Made by a program: the position numbers and the translations under genes
Source of the DNA: Acidobacteriota bacterium
Lineage (GTDB): Bacteria; Acidobacteriota; Blastocatellia; RBC074
Direction of reading: 5' to 3'
Length of the DNA: 6,840 bases
Assembly (NCBI GenBank): GCA_013140935.1
Contig: JABFSD010000683.1
Location: 1-6,840 of the forward strand
In this document: piece by piece, positions 5,923 through 6,840 of the stretch
Numbering within the stretch: the first letter of the stretch is position 1
How the letters are laid out: every line of letters begins with the position of its first letter
The notes under the pieces: generated by a model
Database searches by the model: none
Seen by the model: only the letters and a program-made list of their open reading frames with translations
What the model was told of the DNA's origin: nothing

Positions 5923-6840
5923 ATGTCTTATCCTGCATCCCGTCGCGTGAATCGTGACCAGCGTGTTCCGGCAATTCCCAGATTGCCGCGTTGGGGCCGT
6001 TGGTTAGGTTATGAACTGTGGTGTTGCGCCGTATGGCTCATCCTTTTGGCGCTCTGTCTGTCACCGCTCAACTTGTGGCGGAACGCAACGGTAAGCGCAC
6101 AAGGCGCGACGCAAAAGATTCGCCTGTTTTACACCTCGCCAGCGCCGAATACGGTACAACTAAGTTGGTCAATTGAATTCGCCCGCAGCATCAAGAACAT
6201 TTCGGTTTATCACGCGACGAATGCCGACGCCTTTACGTTATTGGGCATCTTGCCCGCCAATCAATCCGACTTTCTCGATGCGTCGCTCACGCCAGGCCAG
6301 ATGTATCGCTATTACGTAGACACCGTCTCGCTCTTCGGCATCCGTTCGCAACCCTCTAACCAAATCGAAGTTCATACCGACAGCGCGGGGACAGCCGTAA
6401 CGCCTTCGCCGCGACCTACAGTTACGCCCACGCCCACGCCTACACCCACGCCTACACCCACGCCAGTGCCTTCTCCTACGGCTTCGCCCACGCCTGTTCC
6501 CAATGCGACGCCTAATGCGACGCCGGCACCGACGCCGACACCCATTTTGCCTGCGACAACCGACATCATCGTCGCGCCTGGTGGACTGGCGACCAACAGC
6601 GGAACGCTGAACAGTCCGATTGATTTGGCGAAGGCGCTTTCGTTGCCAAGCCCCGTGCGTCCGGGCGCTACGATCTGGTTGCGCGGTGGTCTTTACACGC
6701 TGCCCGGCGGAGCGTTGTCGGGCACAGAGGAATCGCCGTTTCGCAGCTACCTCAACGGCCAACCTGACGCGCCTATCACCGTGCGTTCTTATCCGGGCGA
6801 GTGGGCCGTCATCAACGGCGGCATTCGCGTGGATGGCACC
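5923..6840 (+). CDS. Exported protein with FnIII-like domain, Thr/Pro linker and right-handed beta-helix, 3' truncated
   Basis: The frame is open to the right edge, with 306 residues visible. Residues 1-30 are Arg-rich, 31-49 form a hydrophobic segment ([14 protein letters not shown]), and VSA|Q at 57-60 is a fair signal peptidase site, so export is likely, with an unusually long n-region. About 64-151 looks like a fibronectin-III domain (VQLSWS near 78, YRYYVDTV at 128-135, then a closing strand). Residues 158-209 are a Thr/Pro/Ser linker. From 214 ([20 protein letters not shown]) through [13 protein letters not shown] (248-260) to [17 protein letters not shown] (283-299) it matches the opening of parallel beta-helix proteins of the pectate-lyase/DUF1565 type. 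Such proteins bind, cleave or epimerise polysaccharides, but the active-site coils are outside the window, so no activity can be assigned. ATG 5923 is chosen for its Shine-Dalgarno; the frame is open back to 5752 with GTG 5863 and TTG 5845 as weaker starts. Confidence 0.85.
   Translation, partial: MSYPASRRVNRDQRVPAIPRLPRWGRWLGYELWCCAVWLILLALCLSPLNLWRNATVSAQGATQKIRLFYTSPAPNTVQLSWSIEFARSIKNISVYHATNADAFTLLGILPANQSDFLDASLTPGQMYRYYVDTVSLFGIRSQPSNQIEVHTDSAGTAVTPSPRPTVTPTPTPTPTPTPTPVPSPTASPTPVPNATPNATPAPTPTPILPATTDIIVAPGGLATNSGTLNSPIDLAKALSLPSPVRPGATIWLRGGLYTLPGGALSGTEESPFRSYLNGQPDAPITVRSYPGEWAVINGGIRVDGT
6424..6465 (+). repeat. 6/12-bp tandem repeat coding Thr-Pro dipeptides
   Basis: Seven consecutive 6-bp units of acgccY/acaccc type encode (Thr-Pro)7 within the linker of the beta-helix protein. 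Part of the tract alternates acgcct and acaccc, giving a 12-bp period. Such tracts can change length by replication slippage in steps of six, which keeps the frame and alters only linker length. Confidence 0.85.

Noticed and set aside
6238..6762. Reverse-strand open frames rich in Arg or in Gly/Val opposite the linker region
   Set aside because: They are low-complexity translations of the Thr/Pro tandem repeat on the wrong strand, with no ribosome site or domain.

Overview
The window looks like the end of a bacterial surface or extracellular polysaccharide (O-antigen, capsule or exopolysaccharide) gene cluster. All recognised genes lie on the + strand. G+C is about one half by eye. No rRNA, tRNA, CRISPR array or transposase is visible. 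The organism cannot be named from the sequence. The protein styles, a Thr-Pro linker in a secreted beta-helix protein, and a GTAG-palindrome repeat of a type I associate from memory with Acidobacteriota make that phylum a plausible but low-confidence guess.

Layout. Positions 1-1250 hold the C-terminal synthetase part of an asparagine-synthase-like amidotransferase cut by the left edge. It overlaps by 4 nt (GTGA) a WbuB-type family 4 glycosyltransferase (1247-2434). A 76-nt inverted repeat (2440-2515) follows, two GTAG-headed palindromes in opposite orientation, resembling a REP doublet (REPIN/BIME). Seven nt later begins a GNAT acetyltransferase (2523-3173), then an SDR NDP-sugar epimerase/dehydratase (3202-4206, good Shine-Dalgarno), then a CapK/PaaK-type AMP-forming ligase (4226-5635). 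A gene-free stretch of 287 nt (5636-5922) contains a sigma70-like promoter, terminator-like hairpins and a hairpin that masks the next gene's Shine-Dalgarno. The last gene (5923 to the right edge, 306 codons visible) encodes an exported protein: membrane/signal segment, fibronectin-III-like domain, Thr/Pro linker and the start of a right-handed parallel beta-helix.

How the genes may work together (inference). The SDR enzyme makes or remodels a nucleotide sugar, the GNAT could acetylate an amino sugar, the glycosyltransferase adds a sugar to a lipid-linked repeat unit, and the AsnB-like and CapK-like enzymes are two ATP-dependent acyl-activating enzymes that could amidate or acyl-decorate a uronic acid or other group. 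The beta-helix protein, apparently a separate transcription unit, could bind, cleave or epimerise polysaccharide outside the cytoplasm. The most unusual structures are the REPIN-like repeat sitting on the expected ribosome-binding site of the GNAT gene, and the structured leader of the beta-helix gene. Neither proves a new system.
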